A stretch of DNA of 64,000 nucleotides from CFX5 sp023384495 (GCA_048499455.1 JASNZV010000011.1:124001-188000), one strand, 5' to 3'. Shown: positions 1 to 9,547, counted from the first letter of the stretch. A program made the numbers and translations. The notes: a model not told the origin generated them from the letters alone.

Positions 1-2
1 GC

Positions 3-323
3 TGGCGGCGCACAGGGCAGGAGCCGCTCGACCGGCCCTACAAAGCACGCGTTGCGCTCTATGACGCCAGTGAGGCCCGTGTGGGGCAAAGTGACGAACG
101 GCTGCTCAACGACCGCCATCTCATGCCCGCTGAGTGGCTGCCCGATGATACGCCGCTCAATGTCTACTCGGTCCCCACGTCCAGTGACCTGAGCGAAGGT
201 CGCTACACACTGAGATTGCTTGTCTACGATGAGGATACGCTGGAGGCGCTAACGCTGGTCGACGAAGCGGGCAATCCGGCTGGCCAGGAAGCGCTGCTCG
301 GTGAGGTGGAGATTCGCAGGTAG
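3..323 (+). CDS. C-terminal end of a probable GT-C membrane glycosyltransferase (5' truncated by window edge)
   Basis: The reading frame is open from the first bases and ends at the TAG at 321-323, so only about 106 C-terminal residues are visible. They carry no membrane segment and look like a beta-rich extracytoplasmic domain: an LYD segment, then a glycine followed by YTLRLLVYDEDTLEAL and a final acidic/hydrophobic strand. The same layout (G-x-Y-R-L-x-x-G-x-Y-D near the end, then a short D-containing strand) closes the proteins at 2695-5136 and 7451-9340. I infer a fourth member of the same membrane glycosyltransferase set, continuing upstream. The catalytic part is outside the window, so the function is by analogy only. 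Confidence 0.5.
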   Translation, partial: WRRTGQEPLDRPYKARVALYDASEARVGQSDERLLNDRHLMPAEWLPDDTPLNVYSVPTSSDLSEGRYTLRLLVYDEDTLEALTLVDEAGNPAGQEALLGEVEIRR

Positions 324-387
324 CGGCGACGAATGTATGAGGGTAGCCACTGATTGGCGTTTCACTTGTGATTTTGCACATTCAGCT

Positions 388-1611
388 ATGACAACAACAC
401 AGCTTTCGCTTTTTGACTACCTCGAACACCAAACCGCCGCCCGCCCGCGCGATTTCATCCCGGTCTATGAGCCCCTGCTTGGTGTGGAGGAGGAAAACAA
501 CGTGCTCGACGCCGTGCGCAGTGGCTGGATCAGCAGCCTGGGCGCGTATGTAACACGCTTCGAGCATGAGTTTGCCGGCTTTTGCGGCGTTGCCGAGGGG
601 GTCAGCGTCTGCAATGGCACAGTCGCGCTCCACCTGGCGCTGCACGCGTTGGGCATCGGCCCCGGCGACGAGGTGATCGTGCCTGCGCTCACCTTTGTGG
701 CGTCGGCCAACGCGGTGCGCTACACCGGCGCCACGCCCGTCTTTGCTGATGTCGACCCATACACGTGGACGCTTGACCCCGCCGCGGTGGCCGATCAGCT
801 TTCGCCGCGCACCCGCGCCATCATGCCCGTACACCTGTATGGACACCCTGCCCCTATGCCAGAGCTGATCGCATTGGCAGATCAGCAGGGATTGTTGCTC
901 ATCGAAGACGCCGCAGAGGCGCATGGCGCCGCCATCGACGGGCGGCGCACGGGGGCATGGGGGCGTCTGGCCGCATTTAGCTTCTACGCCAACAAGATCA
1001 TCACCACCGGTGAAGGGGGCATGGTGGTGACCGACGACCCGGCGCTGGCGGCGCGCTGCCGCCTGCTGCGCGACCACGCAATGCCCCCCGAACAGCGCTA
1101 TTGGCATAACGAAGTGGGCTTTAACTATCGGATGACCAATCTTCAGGCCGCAGTGGGCGTGGCGCAACAGGCGCGCATGGACGACCTGCTGGCGCGCAAA
1201 CGGGCCATTGCCCACCGCTATACTGCCGCGCTGGCCGGCCTACCGGGCATTACGCTCCCCGCAGAGCGGCCCGGCTACACCAATGTCTACTGGATGTATT
1301 CGATCTTGGTGCAAGAGCCCTTCCCATTGGCGCGCGATGCGCTCATGCGGGCGATGCGCGAGCATCATATCGACAGCCGACCCTTCTTTCACCCGCTGGA
1401 CACGCTGCCGCCCTACCGGAGTGAGAAGCCCTGCCCCACCGCGCTTCGCCTCAGCCGCCAGGGGATCAACCTGCCCAGCGCGCCGACACTTACGGATGAG
1501 CAGGTAGACTACATTTGCAGCGTGATTTGGGCGCTGGCTCAAGGGGCGCCGGACAATCACCATGACCTGCGTTCATCGATCACAACGAACATGGCAGCGT
1601 ACAGTCAGTAA
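388..1611 (+). CDS. DegT/DnrJ/EryC1-family PLP sugar aminotransferase
   Basis: A 407-residue protein of the family that transfers an amino group onto a nucleotide-linked keto sugar (perosamine/viosamine synthase type). Visible features: an N-terminal substrate region with PVYEPLLGVEEENNV; the LHLALHALGIGPGDEVIVP fold signature; the cofactor loop IEDAAEAHGA; and the PLP lysine in SFYANKIITTGEGG (Lys203). Length is normal for the family. I chose ATG 388; an in-frame ATG at 337 and a GTG at 301 add residues without family character. The last residues (NMAAYSQ) are encoded by an intergenic repeat element, so the C-terminus and stop were probably supplied by a repeat insertion. It precedes a GT2 and three GT-C genes, consistent with making an amino-sugar donor for surface glycans. 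The exact sugar cannot be read from the sequence. Confidence 0.88.
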   Translation: MTTTQLSLFDYLEHQTAARPRDFIPVYEPLLGVEEENNVLDAVRSGWISSLGAYVTRFEHEFAGFCGVAEGVSVCNGTVALHLALHALGIGPGDEVIVPALTFVASANAVRYTGATPVFADVDPYTWTLDPAAVADQLSPRTRAIMPVHLYGHPAPMPELIALADQQGLLLIEDAAEAHGAAIDGRRTGAWGRLAAFSFYANKIITTGEGGMVVTDDPALAARCRLLRDHAMPPEQRYWHNEVGFNYRMTNLQAAVGVAQQARMDDLLARKRAIAHRYTAALAGLPGITLPAERPGYTNVYWMYSILVQEPFPLARDALMRAMREHHIDSRPFFHPLDTLPPYRSEKPCPTALRLSRQGINLPSAPTLTDEQVDYICSVIWALAQGAPDNHHDLRSSITTNMAAYSQ

Positions 1612-1704
1612 CACAGAGCACACAGAGGGTTTGAGCCATAGAACAAGCCAGCGCGTTTTTCTCAGTGTGCCCTGTTCAGTTTCTGCGCCCTCTGTGTTAC
1701 GCTG
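1595..1704 (+). repeat. ACACAGAG-type inverted repeat element, copy 1
   Basis: The element starts inside the end of the preceding aminotransferase gene with CAGCGTACAG, runs through AACACAGAGCACACAGAGGG and closes with the inverse CCCTCTGTGTTACGCTG at 1688-1704. It supplies the stop codon of the gene. The same modules recur at 1749-1878 and 15217-15349. Confidence 0.7.
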
Positions 1705-1748
1705 TTTTGTCGTATTTTTAGAATAGTCATCATGGCCTGGGGACACCC

Positions 1749-1878
1749 CGAACGATGAAAATGGTAGCGTACAGCAGGAACACAGAGAACACCGAGGGGC
1801 CCAGAGGGCGCCCCCAGAGCGCACTGAGGCCTATCTCTGTGTTCTCTGTGCCATCTTTGCGCCCTCTGGGTTACGCTG
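1749..1878 (+). repeat. ACACAGAG-type inverted repeat element, copy 2
   Basis: The left 49 bases (1749-1797) match 15217-15265 at 47 positions. The element holds AACACAGAGAACACCGAGG on the left and TCTCTGTGTTCTCTGTG then GGTTACGCTG on the right, so the transcript could fold into a long imperfect hairpin. With copy 1 it fills the 316-base gap 1612-1927 between the aminotransferase and the GT2 gene; I see no gene in that gap. Confidence 0.75.
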
Positions 1879-1927
1879 TATTGCCTTATTTTCGCAGCAG
1901 AGCGCGTAAAGCGCAGAATGAGCTATC

Positions 1928-2698
1928 ATGAGCGACCACCTGTCGTCTACCCCCGACGTATCAATCATCCTGCCCACCTACAACGAGCGGGACAACATTG
2001 GCGATCTCATCGACGCCATCCATCAGGCGCTCATGGGGGAGGGCGTCGACCACCCGCTGCGTTACGAGATCCTGGTCATGGACGACAACAGCCCCGATGG
2101 CACGGCGGATCTGGTGCGTAGGCGGTTTGAGCTGGATGCCGCCGATGTCTCTTGTCGAGGAGACGCAACCTTGCGCCTGCATGTGCGCACGCACGATAAG
2201 GGGCTGGCCAACTCCATCCGAGACGGGTTGGAACGCGCCGCCGGCCGCACGTTGGTGGTGATGGACACCGACTTCAACCATGACCCAGCCTTGATCCCGC
2301 AGATGGTGGACCTGTTGCGCTACTATGACCTGGTCATTGGCAGCCGCTTTGTGATGCGGGGCGGCATGGAGGATGTTGCACGCTACCGGTTGAGCCTGCT
2401 CTACAATATGTTTATCCGTTTTCTTTTTCAGACGCAGATCCAAGACAACCTCAGCGGCTTTTTTGCCGTGCGCCGCGACCGGCTGATGCAACTACAGTCC
2501 CGCTTTGATACGATATTTTACGGCTACGGCGACTACTTTATCCGCCTGCTGCTCATGGCCTGGCGCAGCGAATGGAAAATTCTCGAAGTGCCGGTCTTCT
2601 ATATTCTACGCCGCCACGGCGCCAGCAAGACCACCTTCTGGCCGATCTTCCGCGACTACACAAAAGCAGTGATCCGGCTACGGCTATTTGGGCTATGA
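1928..2698 (+). CDS. Family 2 glycosyltransferase, dolichol-phosphate mannosyltransferase (DPM1) type
   Basis: A 256-residue GT-A fold enzyme that transfers a hexose from a nucleotide sugar to a polyprenyl phosphate at the cytoplasmic membrane face. In order: IILPTYNERDNIG (residues 13-25), the donor-binding MDDNSPDGT (51-59), the metal/acceptor motif VMDTDFNHDP (111-120), and QDNLSGFFAVRRD. No C-terminal membrane helices are present, as in the short DPM1-like class. The ATG at 1928 gives the family start; an upstream ATG at 1918 is in another frame. The stop overlaps the ATG of the next gene (ATGA at 2695-2698), implying translational coupling. I infer that it makes lipid-linked sugar donor for the GT-C transferases that follow. 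The sugar is unknown. Confidence 0.9.
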   Translation: MSDHLSSTPDVSIILPTYNERDNIGDLIDAIHQALMGEGVDHPLRYEILVMDDNSPDGTADLVRRRFELDAADVSCRGDATLRLHVRTHDKGLANSIRDGLERAAGRTLVVMDTDFNHDPALIPQMVDLLRYYDLVIGSRFVMRGGMEDVARYRLSLLYNMFIRFLFQTQIQDNLSGFFAVRRDRLMQLQSRFDTIFYGYGDYFIRLLLMAWRSEWKILEVPVFYILRRHGASKTTFWPIFRDYTKAVIRLRLFGL

Positions 2699-5136
2699 CC
2701 ATCTATCGCCGCTACGGCCTTCGTCTCCTGATCACGCTGCTTGTCATCGTCTATACAATGACGAATGCCGGGCGCTTCCATATCATCGACGAGGTGAGCC
2801 TCTTTGCGCTGACCGAATCACTGGTGCAGCGCGGGGCAGTGGACACCAATGCCATTGCCTGGTCACAGTGGGTCAACAGCCCCGGTGAGGTTTTGGGCGA
2901 GTTTGGGCCAGACGGCCAGGTCTTTAGCAAAAAGGGACCGGCGCCCGCGCTTGCGGCCGCGCCCTGGTATTGGCTGTTGCAGCAGATCGCCCAATTGCAG
3001 ATCCAGATCGGCCTGCTGCAAGGGACGCTGTTGTGGAACGGCCTGATCACTGCGCTGACGGCAGCATTGCTCTGGCTCTCTGCCGTCCGGCTTGGCTATC
3101 AAGAACGGACTGGCGCCGCGCTTGGCCTGCTGTTTGGGCTGGCGACCATTGCCTGGCCCTACGCCAACCACTTTTTTGGCGAGCCGCTCAGCGCGCTTAC
3201 TCTACTGACCTGCTTCTATGGGCTGCTTGCCTATCGCCAGTCGGGCAGGCTGGGCTGGCTCTGGCTGGCCGGCGCTGGGGCCGGTGTGGCCCTGGCAACC
3301 GTGACGGCACACGCCGTATTGATTGGCGTATTGGCGCTCTATTGGCTCTGGATTGAGGTCAACATTACGCTGGCCGGCGGTGCGCTGCGCACGTTGCCGC
3401 GTGGGCCGCTGGCGATACGGCTCTTTTTAGCGCTGTCTGCATTGGCCGCGCCGCTCTTGCTGGCCGGCGGCTTCCTGCTCTGGTACAATCGGGTGCGTTT
3501 TGGCGACCCCTTTGCCACCGGCTATCACTTCGCCACAGGCGAGGGTTTTACGACGCCGTTCTGGCAAGGGCTATGGGGCCTGCTGATCAGCCCCTACCGG
3601 GGCGTCTTCTGGCACACGCCGCTCTTTTTAGCCGTACCGGTGGGCTTTGTGGGCTTCTTCCGCCGCCATCGCGCCGAAGCGTTGCTGATCGCTGGGCTGT
3701 CGGCACTCTGTATCACACTCTATAGCCTGTGGTGGATGTGGTGGGGCGGCTTTGCCTGGGGACCACGCTTTTTGGTGCCGCTGGCGCCTTTTTGGGTATT
3801 GCTGCTGGCGCCCCTTGTGGAAACCATGGTCAGGTCGCCCTCTCACCCAAGCCAACGCCGTTCGCGCACAAGCTGGCTGCGGTCTCTGCGGCCCCGTAAT
3901 GCACTTTTCTTTGGGCTTGTTTTTCTCTCGATGCTGGTGCAATTGCTTGCCGTCGCGGCCAACTACGTCAACTACGAGATCGAATTGCGCAAGCTCTTCC
4001 CCACCGACTGGCGCAATCCGCTGGCCCATGGCCCACCTGCACAGAGCCTGGCCGATTGGAATCACAGCCCTGTCCTTGGCCAGTGGAAATTGCTGGCGAA
4101 TAACCTGCGCGCCAATGCCGACCTGGCCTGGCTCTCGGCAGAGGGTGGGTTGAACCTGACCATACTCGGTGTGGGTCTGGCTGCATTGGCCACCGTGCTC
4201 TTTGCCGGGTGGGTCTGGTGGCGTTTGCCTGAGGACGACGATGAACAAAATCTGCCAAGCTGGCCCGTACGCAACGTACTGCCGCTACTTGCCCTGTTGG
4301 TGATGGGAACCTGGCTCGGCGCGAGCAGCCGTGATCCGCTCTACGGCGCCCCGGAGCAAGGCTACCGCGCGATTCTGGCCGACATCTGTCGCCATGCGCA
4401 GCCCACCGACGCGCTTATCACCATCGCGCCCTATGCCTATCACATCCCAATGAACTGGATGGGTGGCCTATGTGAACAGGGCATCCCCATCTTTGGCTAT
4501 GCGGCCAACAGCATGGAGCACGCCGAGGCGCAACGGGTGCTGAGCCAGGTGGCCCAAGTCTATGACCGTATCTGGTTTGTCACAGGTGGGCTTCCCCCCA
4601 ACGATGCTGAGAACACCGTGGAGCGCTGGCTTGCTGCGGTCGCCTACAAAGCGGATGATCGTTGGTATGATGATTATCGGCTGGTGCGTTACGCCACGCC
4701 GCTGCCGCTGCGCAACTCGCAGAGCGTGCCGCTGGACATGTTCCTCACCGACGCCGTGGGGCAACGGGTCACGATTTGGGCCGTGCGCGCGCCTGGCGTC
4801 GTCCGCCCAGGCGAGATCGCGCCCGTCGAGCTGACCTACGAGCTAGACACGCCAGTCAATGCCGATCTGCGCTGGTTTGTCCAGTTGCTGACTGGGGATG
4901 ACGCGGTGGTTTCATTGATCGATACCGCACCCGCCCAGGGCTACGCCAGCTTCACCACCATGCCCACCGGCCAGCAGTTTGTGGAAAAGGTGGCGCTGCA
5001 ACTGCCAGACCGGCTGGCGCCCGGGCGCTACCGGCTGATCGCCGGCCTCTACGACCCCAATGCGCCCAATCCCAATCGGTTATTGACGCCCACCGACCGC
5101 GACCATGTCGACCTGGGCCTGCTGGTGGTGCGCTGA
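2695..5136 (+). CDS. Large multi-pass membrane protein, probable GT-C (family 39-like) glycosyltransferase
   Basis: An 813-residue protein with about a dozen hydrophobic segments in its first 560 residues, then an extracytoplasmic region. An early acidic loop (FHIIDEVSLFALTESL) near the N-terminus resembles the D/E-containing first loop of GT-C enzymes that use polyprenyl-phosphate sugars. The last 130 residues have no membrane segment and end in a beta-rich stretch with APGRYRLIAGLYDP. I chose ATG 2695 because it overlaps the preceding stop; the frame is open further upstream inside the GT2 gene. The next gene starts on its own stop (TGATG at 5134-5138). Assignment to GT-C rests on topology and neighbours, not on a full motif set. 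Confidence 0.7.
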   Translation: MTIYRRYGLRLLITLLVIVYTMTNAGRFHIIDEVSLFALTESLVQRGAVDTNAIAWSQWVNSPGEVLGEFGPDGQVFSKKGPAPALAAAPWYWLLQQIAQLQIQIGLLQGTLLWNGLITALTAALLWLSAVRLGYQERTGAALGLLFGLATIAWPYANHFFGEPLSALTLLTCFYGLLAYRQSGRLGWLWLAGAGAGVALATVTAHAVLIGVLALYWLWIEVNITLAGGALRTLPRGPLAIRLFLALSALAAPLLLAGGFLLWYNRVRFGDPFATGYHFATGEGFTTPFWQGLWGLLISPYRGVFWHTPLFLAVPVGFVGFFRRHRAEALLIAGLSALCITLYSLWWMWWGGFAWGPRFLVPLAPFWVLLLAPLVETMVRSPSHPSQRRSRTSWLRSLRPRNALFFGLVFLSMLVQLLAVAANYVNYEIELRKLFPTDWRNPLAHGPPAQSLADWNHSPVLGQWKLLANNLRANADLAWLSAEGGLNLTILGVGLAALATVLFAGWVWWRLPEDDDEQNLPSWPVRNVLPLLALLVMGTWLGASSRDPLYGAPEQGYRAILADICRHAQPTDALITIAPYAYHIPMNWMGGLCEQGIPIFGYAANSMEHAEAQRVLSQVAQVYDRIWFVTGGLPPNDAENTVERWLAAVAYKADDRWYDDYRLVRYATPLPLRNSQSVPLDMFLTDAVGQRVTIWAVRAPGVVRPGEIAPVELTYELDTPVNADLRWFVQLLTGDDAVVSLIDTAPAQGYASFTTMPTGQQFVEKVALQLPDRLAPGRYRLIAGLYDPNAPNPNRLLTPTDRDHVDLGLLVVR

Positions 5137-7454
5137 TGAAGGCTTGGCGCATGCGTTGGCAACTGACGGCGCGCAATCCCACAACCGCGGCGCTGGCCGG
5201 CTATCTGGGTCTGGCCGCGCTCTTCTATGCGCCAATTTTGTTGGCGCTACGCACATTCCCCGACGGCGATTTCACCCATCACTTCCTGCCCTTCAGCCTC
5301 TTTCAACACGCCGCACTGCGCGCCGGACAGTTGCCGGTGTGGAATCCATACACCTACGCCGGTCACCCGTTTATGGCCGATACGCAGGCCGCCGTCTTTT
5401 ACCCGCTGAGCAACCTCATCCTGTTTCTCACCTGGCCGTGGACCGACGCCGCGACGCGCCTCTACTGGCTCCAGGCAGAAGCGATCCTCCATGTGGCGCT
5501 GGCCGGATTCTTTGTTTACCTGCTGGCCCGCGACCTGACGGGGAACCGCTGGGCTGCGTTTGTGGGCGGTTGCTGCTTTGCGTTTTCGGGCTATCTGACC
5601 GGTTACCCACCGCTGCAACTGGCGGTGTTGCGCACAGCCCTTTGGCTCCCACTCCTCTTGTGGCTGCTGCATCGCGCCTTCGCCCACCCAACCCAATGGC
5701 GCTGGTGGATCGCGGCCGGCGCAGCCGTGGCGACGGCGCTCATGGCCGGCCACCCGCAGACGCTGCTGCACACCGGCTACACCACGGCGGCGTTTGTCAT
5801 GCTCCGCCTGGTGCAGCAGGGCCGGCGCGCCGGGTTGGTCGCGCTCTGGCGGGCATGGCTGGGATTGTTGACGACCCTCTTTGTGGCGCTGGGGCTGAGC
5901 GCGGCGCAACTGTTGCCCAGCCTGGAGTTTGCCGCCGCCACTGTGCGCGCCAATGTGGGCTATGACTTCGTCAGCGGCGGTTTCCCCTTGCAGGACACAT
6001 GGCAGTTGCTGCTGCCCGGCGTGCTGACCCAATTTTCACCACTCTACATTGGCGTGATCGGGATTGGATTGGCGCTGCTTGCGTTGCCTACGCTGCCCGC
6101 AGCCCAACCAGACGCACATCACTCGCTGCGCTGCTTCTTCCTCGGCCTGGCGCTGGTTGGGTTGCTGGTCGCCTATGGCGGCAACGGCTTTCTCTACCCG
6201 CTGCTCTATACAGGCGCGCCGGGCTGGAATCTCTTTCGCGGCCAGGAGCGGGCCGCGCTGCTCGTGGCGCTGGGCCTCAGCGTACTGGCCGCCTATGGGG
6301 CCGCCGCCATCCCCCGATTGGCGCTGCACACACGCCAGCGGTTGGCCCTGCTCTACATGGCGTTAACAACCGTCGGCGTCTATTTGTTTGGCCTCTTCTG
6401 GCAACTCATGGGCCACACCGCGATTGGGCAGGGGCGCTATCTCGTGGTCGCCTTTGTCACCCTGTCGCTGGCCGCAGCGCTGGTTGTGCCGCTGCGTCTC
6501 CCCGGCTGGAGCGACCGCCGCTCCGCGCTGGTGACGTTGCTTTTACTGGCGAACCTCTTCTGGGCCAACATGGGGACCGATCTCGACGCCTTTGGCCCGG
6601 CGCGCAAGACAGTGCTGGCCCCCGAGATGGCGGCGCTGGCCGCCGCGGTGCAGGCGCGTGATGGGGCCAATCTGGGGTTGCCCAGCCGCGCCTATAACGA
6701 GTTCCGCGTCTACGAAAATTACGGCATGCGCACCGAAGTGGAAGACCTGTGGGGGAGCAGCCCGCTGCGGCTGGCGCGCTATGCCCGCCTCTTCGACCAA
6801 TTCCCGCTGGATCGCCTCTGGCGGCTCACAGGGGTGGAGCACGTGCTCACCTGGCGGCGCGAACTCTTTGTCCCCAGCGCGTTGCAGGCCGAATTCCCCC
6901 AAGCGACCGACGCCACCTTTGTGCACCAACTGGGTGAACCCAACCCACGCGCTTGGCTGGTGACCCACGCCCAGCCGGCGGACGATGATGCGGTGGTAGC
7001 CCTGTTGGCCGACCACCAGGTCGACCTGGGGCAGACCGCCTTTTTGCCGCCAGAAGCATTGGCCGAAGCGCAGGGTACGCCCGGCGCGGGCAACGCCCAG
7101 ATCCGGCTGGCGCGGCCGGCGCACAACCGGCTGCGCGTCGAACTGACGACCACAACCGGCGGCCTGCTGGTGGTCAGCGAAAACTGGCTGCACGGCTGGG
7201 CGGTCGTCGAGTGCCGGGCCGCGGGCCGCGGCTGTGAGATCGGTGGCGCCGCTGTGCTGGGGCTGGCGCCCTTCTCGATTGTGCGCGCCAACTTGACCCT
7301 GCTCGCCGTCCCCGTCCCTGCGGGCGAGGTGGTGTTCGAGCTGCGCTACTGGCCGGCCAGCGTGCAGAGCGGGCTGTGGATCAGCGGCGTCACGGTTGCG
7401 CTGTTGCTGCTGGCCGGAGTTGGCCGCATGGCATGGGGGAGGCGCCGTCCGTGA
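5136..7454 (+). CDS. YfhO-like multi-pass membrane protein (GT-C superfamily)
   Basis: A 772-residue protein whose N-terminus has the YfhO-type pattern: a membrane helix, then DGDFTHHFLPFSLFQH and GQLPVWNPYTYAGHPF, the extracytoplasmic D/H-rich loop followed by the WNP box. About a dozen helices follow up to residue 480, then a soluble domain (480-745) and a final C-terminal helix. YfhO relatives take part in glycosylating lipoteichoic acid or other surface glycans with polyprenyl-phosphate sugars. Start and stop are coupled to both neighbours. The soluble domain contains paired beta strands typical of the family. The acceptor is unknown. Confidence 0.82.
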   Translation: MKAWRMRWQLTARNPTTAALAGYLGLAALFYAPILLALRTFPDGDFTHHFLPFSLFQHAALRAGQLPVWNPYTYAGHPFMADTQAAVFYPLSNLILFLTWPWTDAATRLYWLQAEAILHVALAGFFVYLLARDLTGNRWAAFVGGCCFAFSGYLTGYPPLQLAVLRTALWLPLLLWLLHRAFAHPTQWRWWIAAGAAVATALMAGHPQTLLHTGYTTAAFVMLRLVQQGRRAGLVALWRAWLGLLTTLFVALGLSAAQLLPSLEFAAATVRANVGYDFVSGGFPLQDTWQLLLPGVLTQFSPLYIGVIGIGLALLALPTLPAAQPDAHHSLRCFFLGLALVGLLVAYGGNGFLYPLLYTGAPGWNLFRGQERAALLVALGLSVLAAYGAAAIPRLALHTRQRLALLYMALTTVGVYLFGLFWQLMGHTAIGQGRYLVVAFVTLSLAAALVVPLRLPGWSDRRSALVTLLLLANLFWANMGTDLDAFGPARKTVLAPEMAALAAAVQARDGANLGLPSRAYNEFRVYENYGMRTEVEDLWGSSPLRLARYARLFDQFPLDRLWRLTGVEHVLTWRRELFVPSALQAEFPQATDATFVHQLGEPNPRAWLVTHAQPADDDAVVALLADHQVDLGQTAFLPPEALAEAQGTPGAGNAQIRLARPAHNRLRVELTTTTGGLLVVSENWLHGWAVVECRAAGRGCEIGGAAVLGLAPFSIVRANLTLLAVPVPAGEVVFELRYWPASVQSGLWISGVTVALLLLAGVGRMAWGRRRP

Positions 7455-9340
7455 TCGCACGATGGCGGCGGCCAGCCGGCCTGGGGATCGTGCTGCTGGC
7501 CTTTGCCCTGCGCGCGGCGGGGTTGGCGGCCCAGGAGTTGCGCGGGGATGAGGCGTTCGGCTACTTCTTCAGCCTGCGCCCGCTGCCTGACATGGTGAAC
7601 GCCACCTTCGAGCTGCGCGAGCCACACCCCCTGGCCAGCTACGTCTTGCAGCAACAGTGGCTGGCATGGGCCGGGAGCAGCGAATACGCGCTGCGTTTTA
7701 CCAGCCTCTGGTTTGGCGTGTTGGCGGTGGCGCTGCTGGGCCGGCTGGCCTGGCGACTGGCGCTGCCCCACCCTGTGTCGCTCCTCGGCATGGCGCTGCT
7801 GGCGCTCAGCCCCTATGCCGTCTGGCACAGCCAGGATGCGCGCATGTACAGCATGAGCCTGGCGCTGACATTGGCGAGCACATGGCTGGCGCTGGAGTGG
7901 CTCTCAAGGCGGCGCTGGCCATGGGGGCTGGCCTATGTCGCCGCCGGTTGGCTGGCGCTCCACACCCACTACTTTGGCGGCTTTGTGCTGCTGGCGCAGA
8001 GCCTCTTTGTGGCGCTGCGGGTGTGGAGCCTGCCCCGCCCGTGGCGCACTCTGGGCGGGTGGGTGGCGCTGCAAGGGTTGCTGGCGCTGCTCTATCTGCC
8101 CTGGCTGCTGCCGGCGGCGGCGATTGTCACCGGCTATGGCGGCAACGGCGACTCGCCGGGGCTGACCGCGGCGACACAGCGGGCGCTGAGCGTCTTTGCC
8201 GTAGGCGAGAGCGCGCCCGCAACGCAGCGCGTCTGGTGGGCCGGGCTGGCCGCGGCGCTGCTCTTCATTGGCGTGCTCAGGTTGGCGCGCGGTGGCCCCA
8301 ACCGACGCCCTGCGGCGTGGCTGCTGTTGCTCTACCTGGCGACGCCGCTGTTGGCAACCTGGGTCAGCGCACAGAGCCGGCCCATCTTCAACGAGCGCTA
8401 TCTGGTTGCAGCCGCGCCCCCCTTCTTTTTGCTCTTGGCCGCGGCCGTCGCCCTGCCCACACAACCGGGGTGGCGACGGATCGCTTCGCTGGCGAGTGTG
8501 GCGCTGGTGGCGCTGCTGACAGCCGGCATGGTCGCCTCGCTCCACCGCCACCACAACGACCCGACCTACAGCAAGACGCGCGGTTGGCGGGCGTTGGCTA
8601 CGGCGCTGGCGCGCTATTCGGCGTCGCTCCCGGCGGATCAGGTGCGCGTTGCCCAGAACTTTCCCGACCCGACGCTCTGGTATTACTACACCGGCCCGGT
8701 CGACCACGTTGTCTTGCCCCCCGCGCCCCACGACGCTGCGGGCGCGGCGGCGACGGTGCAGGCGCTGGCAAGCGCCGGCGTGACGCGGGTCCTGCTCCCC
8801 GTGCAGCCCGCGGCCAACTGGGATGATGCCGGCATCGCGCAGGCGGGCCTTGCCGGGCGTTACCGGCTGGCGGCGACGGCTACGGCAGGCGTCTGGCCGC
8901 TGGAGGTCTACGTTACGCCGCCGGCATCCATGCAGTCACTCGATGCGACCTTTGCCAATGGCCTGCAACTGAACGGGTTTGCGATCCAGCCCGCGGCGCC
9001 CACGGCGGGGGATTTGCTCGTCCTCTTTCTGGCGTGGCGGCGCGCGGGGGCAACGCTGGCTGGAACGGAGGTGGTCTTTGCGCAATTGCTGGATGGCGCC
9101 GGCCAGCTTGCGGCGCAAGATGACCGCCCGCTGGCCGAAGCCTCCGAAGCCGAGGCCGGCCTCTACGCCATCCCGTTGCCCAAGGCGCTGCCCGGCGGCG
9201 TCTATCGGCTGATCGCAGGCGTCTATGACCCGGCGCAGACGGGCGCGCCGCGTGTCGCGCTCCTCACCGGCGGGGATCACATCGTGTTGGCCGAGATCGA
9301 GAGCCGCCCCGCGCGTTACGCACACCCACACTCCCGCTGA
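7451..9340 (+). CDS. GT-C family 39-type membrane glycosyltransferase
   Basis: The N-terminus gives one helix followed by ELRGDEAFGYFF, the catalytic D-E motif of ArnT/PMT-like GT39 enzymes, then about ten more helices to residue 340 and a soluble C-terminal part. I chose GTG 7451: it overlaps the previous stop (GTGA) and sits 8 bases after GGGGGAGG at 7435-7442. ATG 7433 in the same frame is the alternative (6 residues longer). The C-terminal 120 residues end in GGVYRLIAGVYDP followed by a GGDHIVL strand, shared with the proteins at 2695-5136 and 3-323. Together the block looks like an assembly line for adding sugars to a surface polymer or glycoprotein. Confidence 0.82.
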   Translation: MIARWRRPAGLGIVLLAFALRAAGLAAQELRGDEAFGYFFSLRPLPDMVNATFELREPHPLASYVLQQQWLAWAGSSEYALRFTSLWFGVLAVALLGRLAWRLALPHPVSLLGMALLALSPYAVWHSQDARMYSMSLALTLASTWLALEWLSRRRWPWGLAYVAAGWLALHTHYFGGFVLLAQSLFVALRVWSLPRPWRTLGGWVALQGLLALLYLPWLLPAAAIVTGYGGNGDSPGLTAATQRALSVFAVGESAPATQRVWWAGLAAALLFIGVLRLARGGPNRRPAAWLLLLYLATPLLATWVSAQSRPIFNERYLVAAAPPFFLLLAAAVALPTQPGWRRIASLASVALVALLTAGMVASLHRHHNDPTYSKTRGWRALATALARYSASLPADQVRVAQNFPDPTLWYYYTGPVDHVVLPPAPHDAAGAAATVQALASAGVTRVLLPVQPAANWDDAGIAQAGLAGRYRLAATATAGVWPLEVYVTPPASMQSLDATFANGLQLNGFAIQPAAPTAGDLLVLFLAWRRAGATLAGTEVVFAQLLDGAGQLAAQDDRPLAEASEAEAGLYAIPLPKALPGGVYRLIAGVYDPAQTGAPRVALLTGGDHIVLAEIESRPARYAHPHSR

Positions 9341-9403
9341 TTGTGGCCGGGCCTGGTTTGGTGGCAAAATATAGAGAGGTTTGATATGCTTTGTTTTTTC
9401 AGA

Positions 9404-9485
9404 TGTTTCAACGCAAAGGCGCGGAGGTGGCGTCGCAGGGAATCGTGGAGGGCGACGCACGCTGTCGCCCTCTCCACGCTATTCT
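9404..9485 (+). repeat. AACGCAAAG-type dispersed repeat with hairpin
   Basis: TTTCAACGCAAAG at 9407-9419 is the inverse of CTTTGCGTTGAAA at 13073-13085. It is followed by a hairpin CGTGGAGGGCGAC (9444-9456) / GTCGCCCTCTCCACG (9464-9478) with a 2-base bulge. It could also end transcription of the glycosyltransferase operon. The AT-rich stretch 9486-9547 after it probably holds the promoter of the next gene. Confidence 0.55.
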
Positions 9486-9547
9486 GTGGCGTTACCGCGT
9501 GGAGTACTTTGTAAACAAAATACTTATATCGGTATATGGTATTGACT

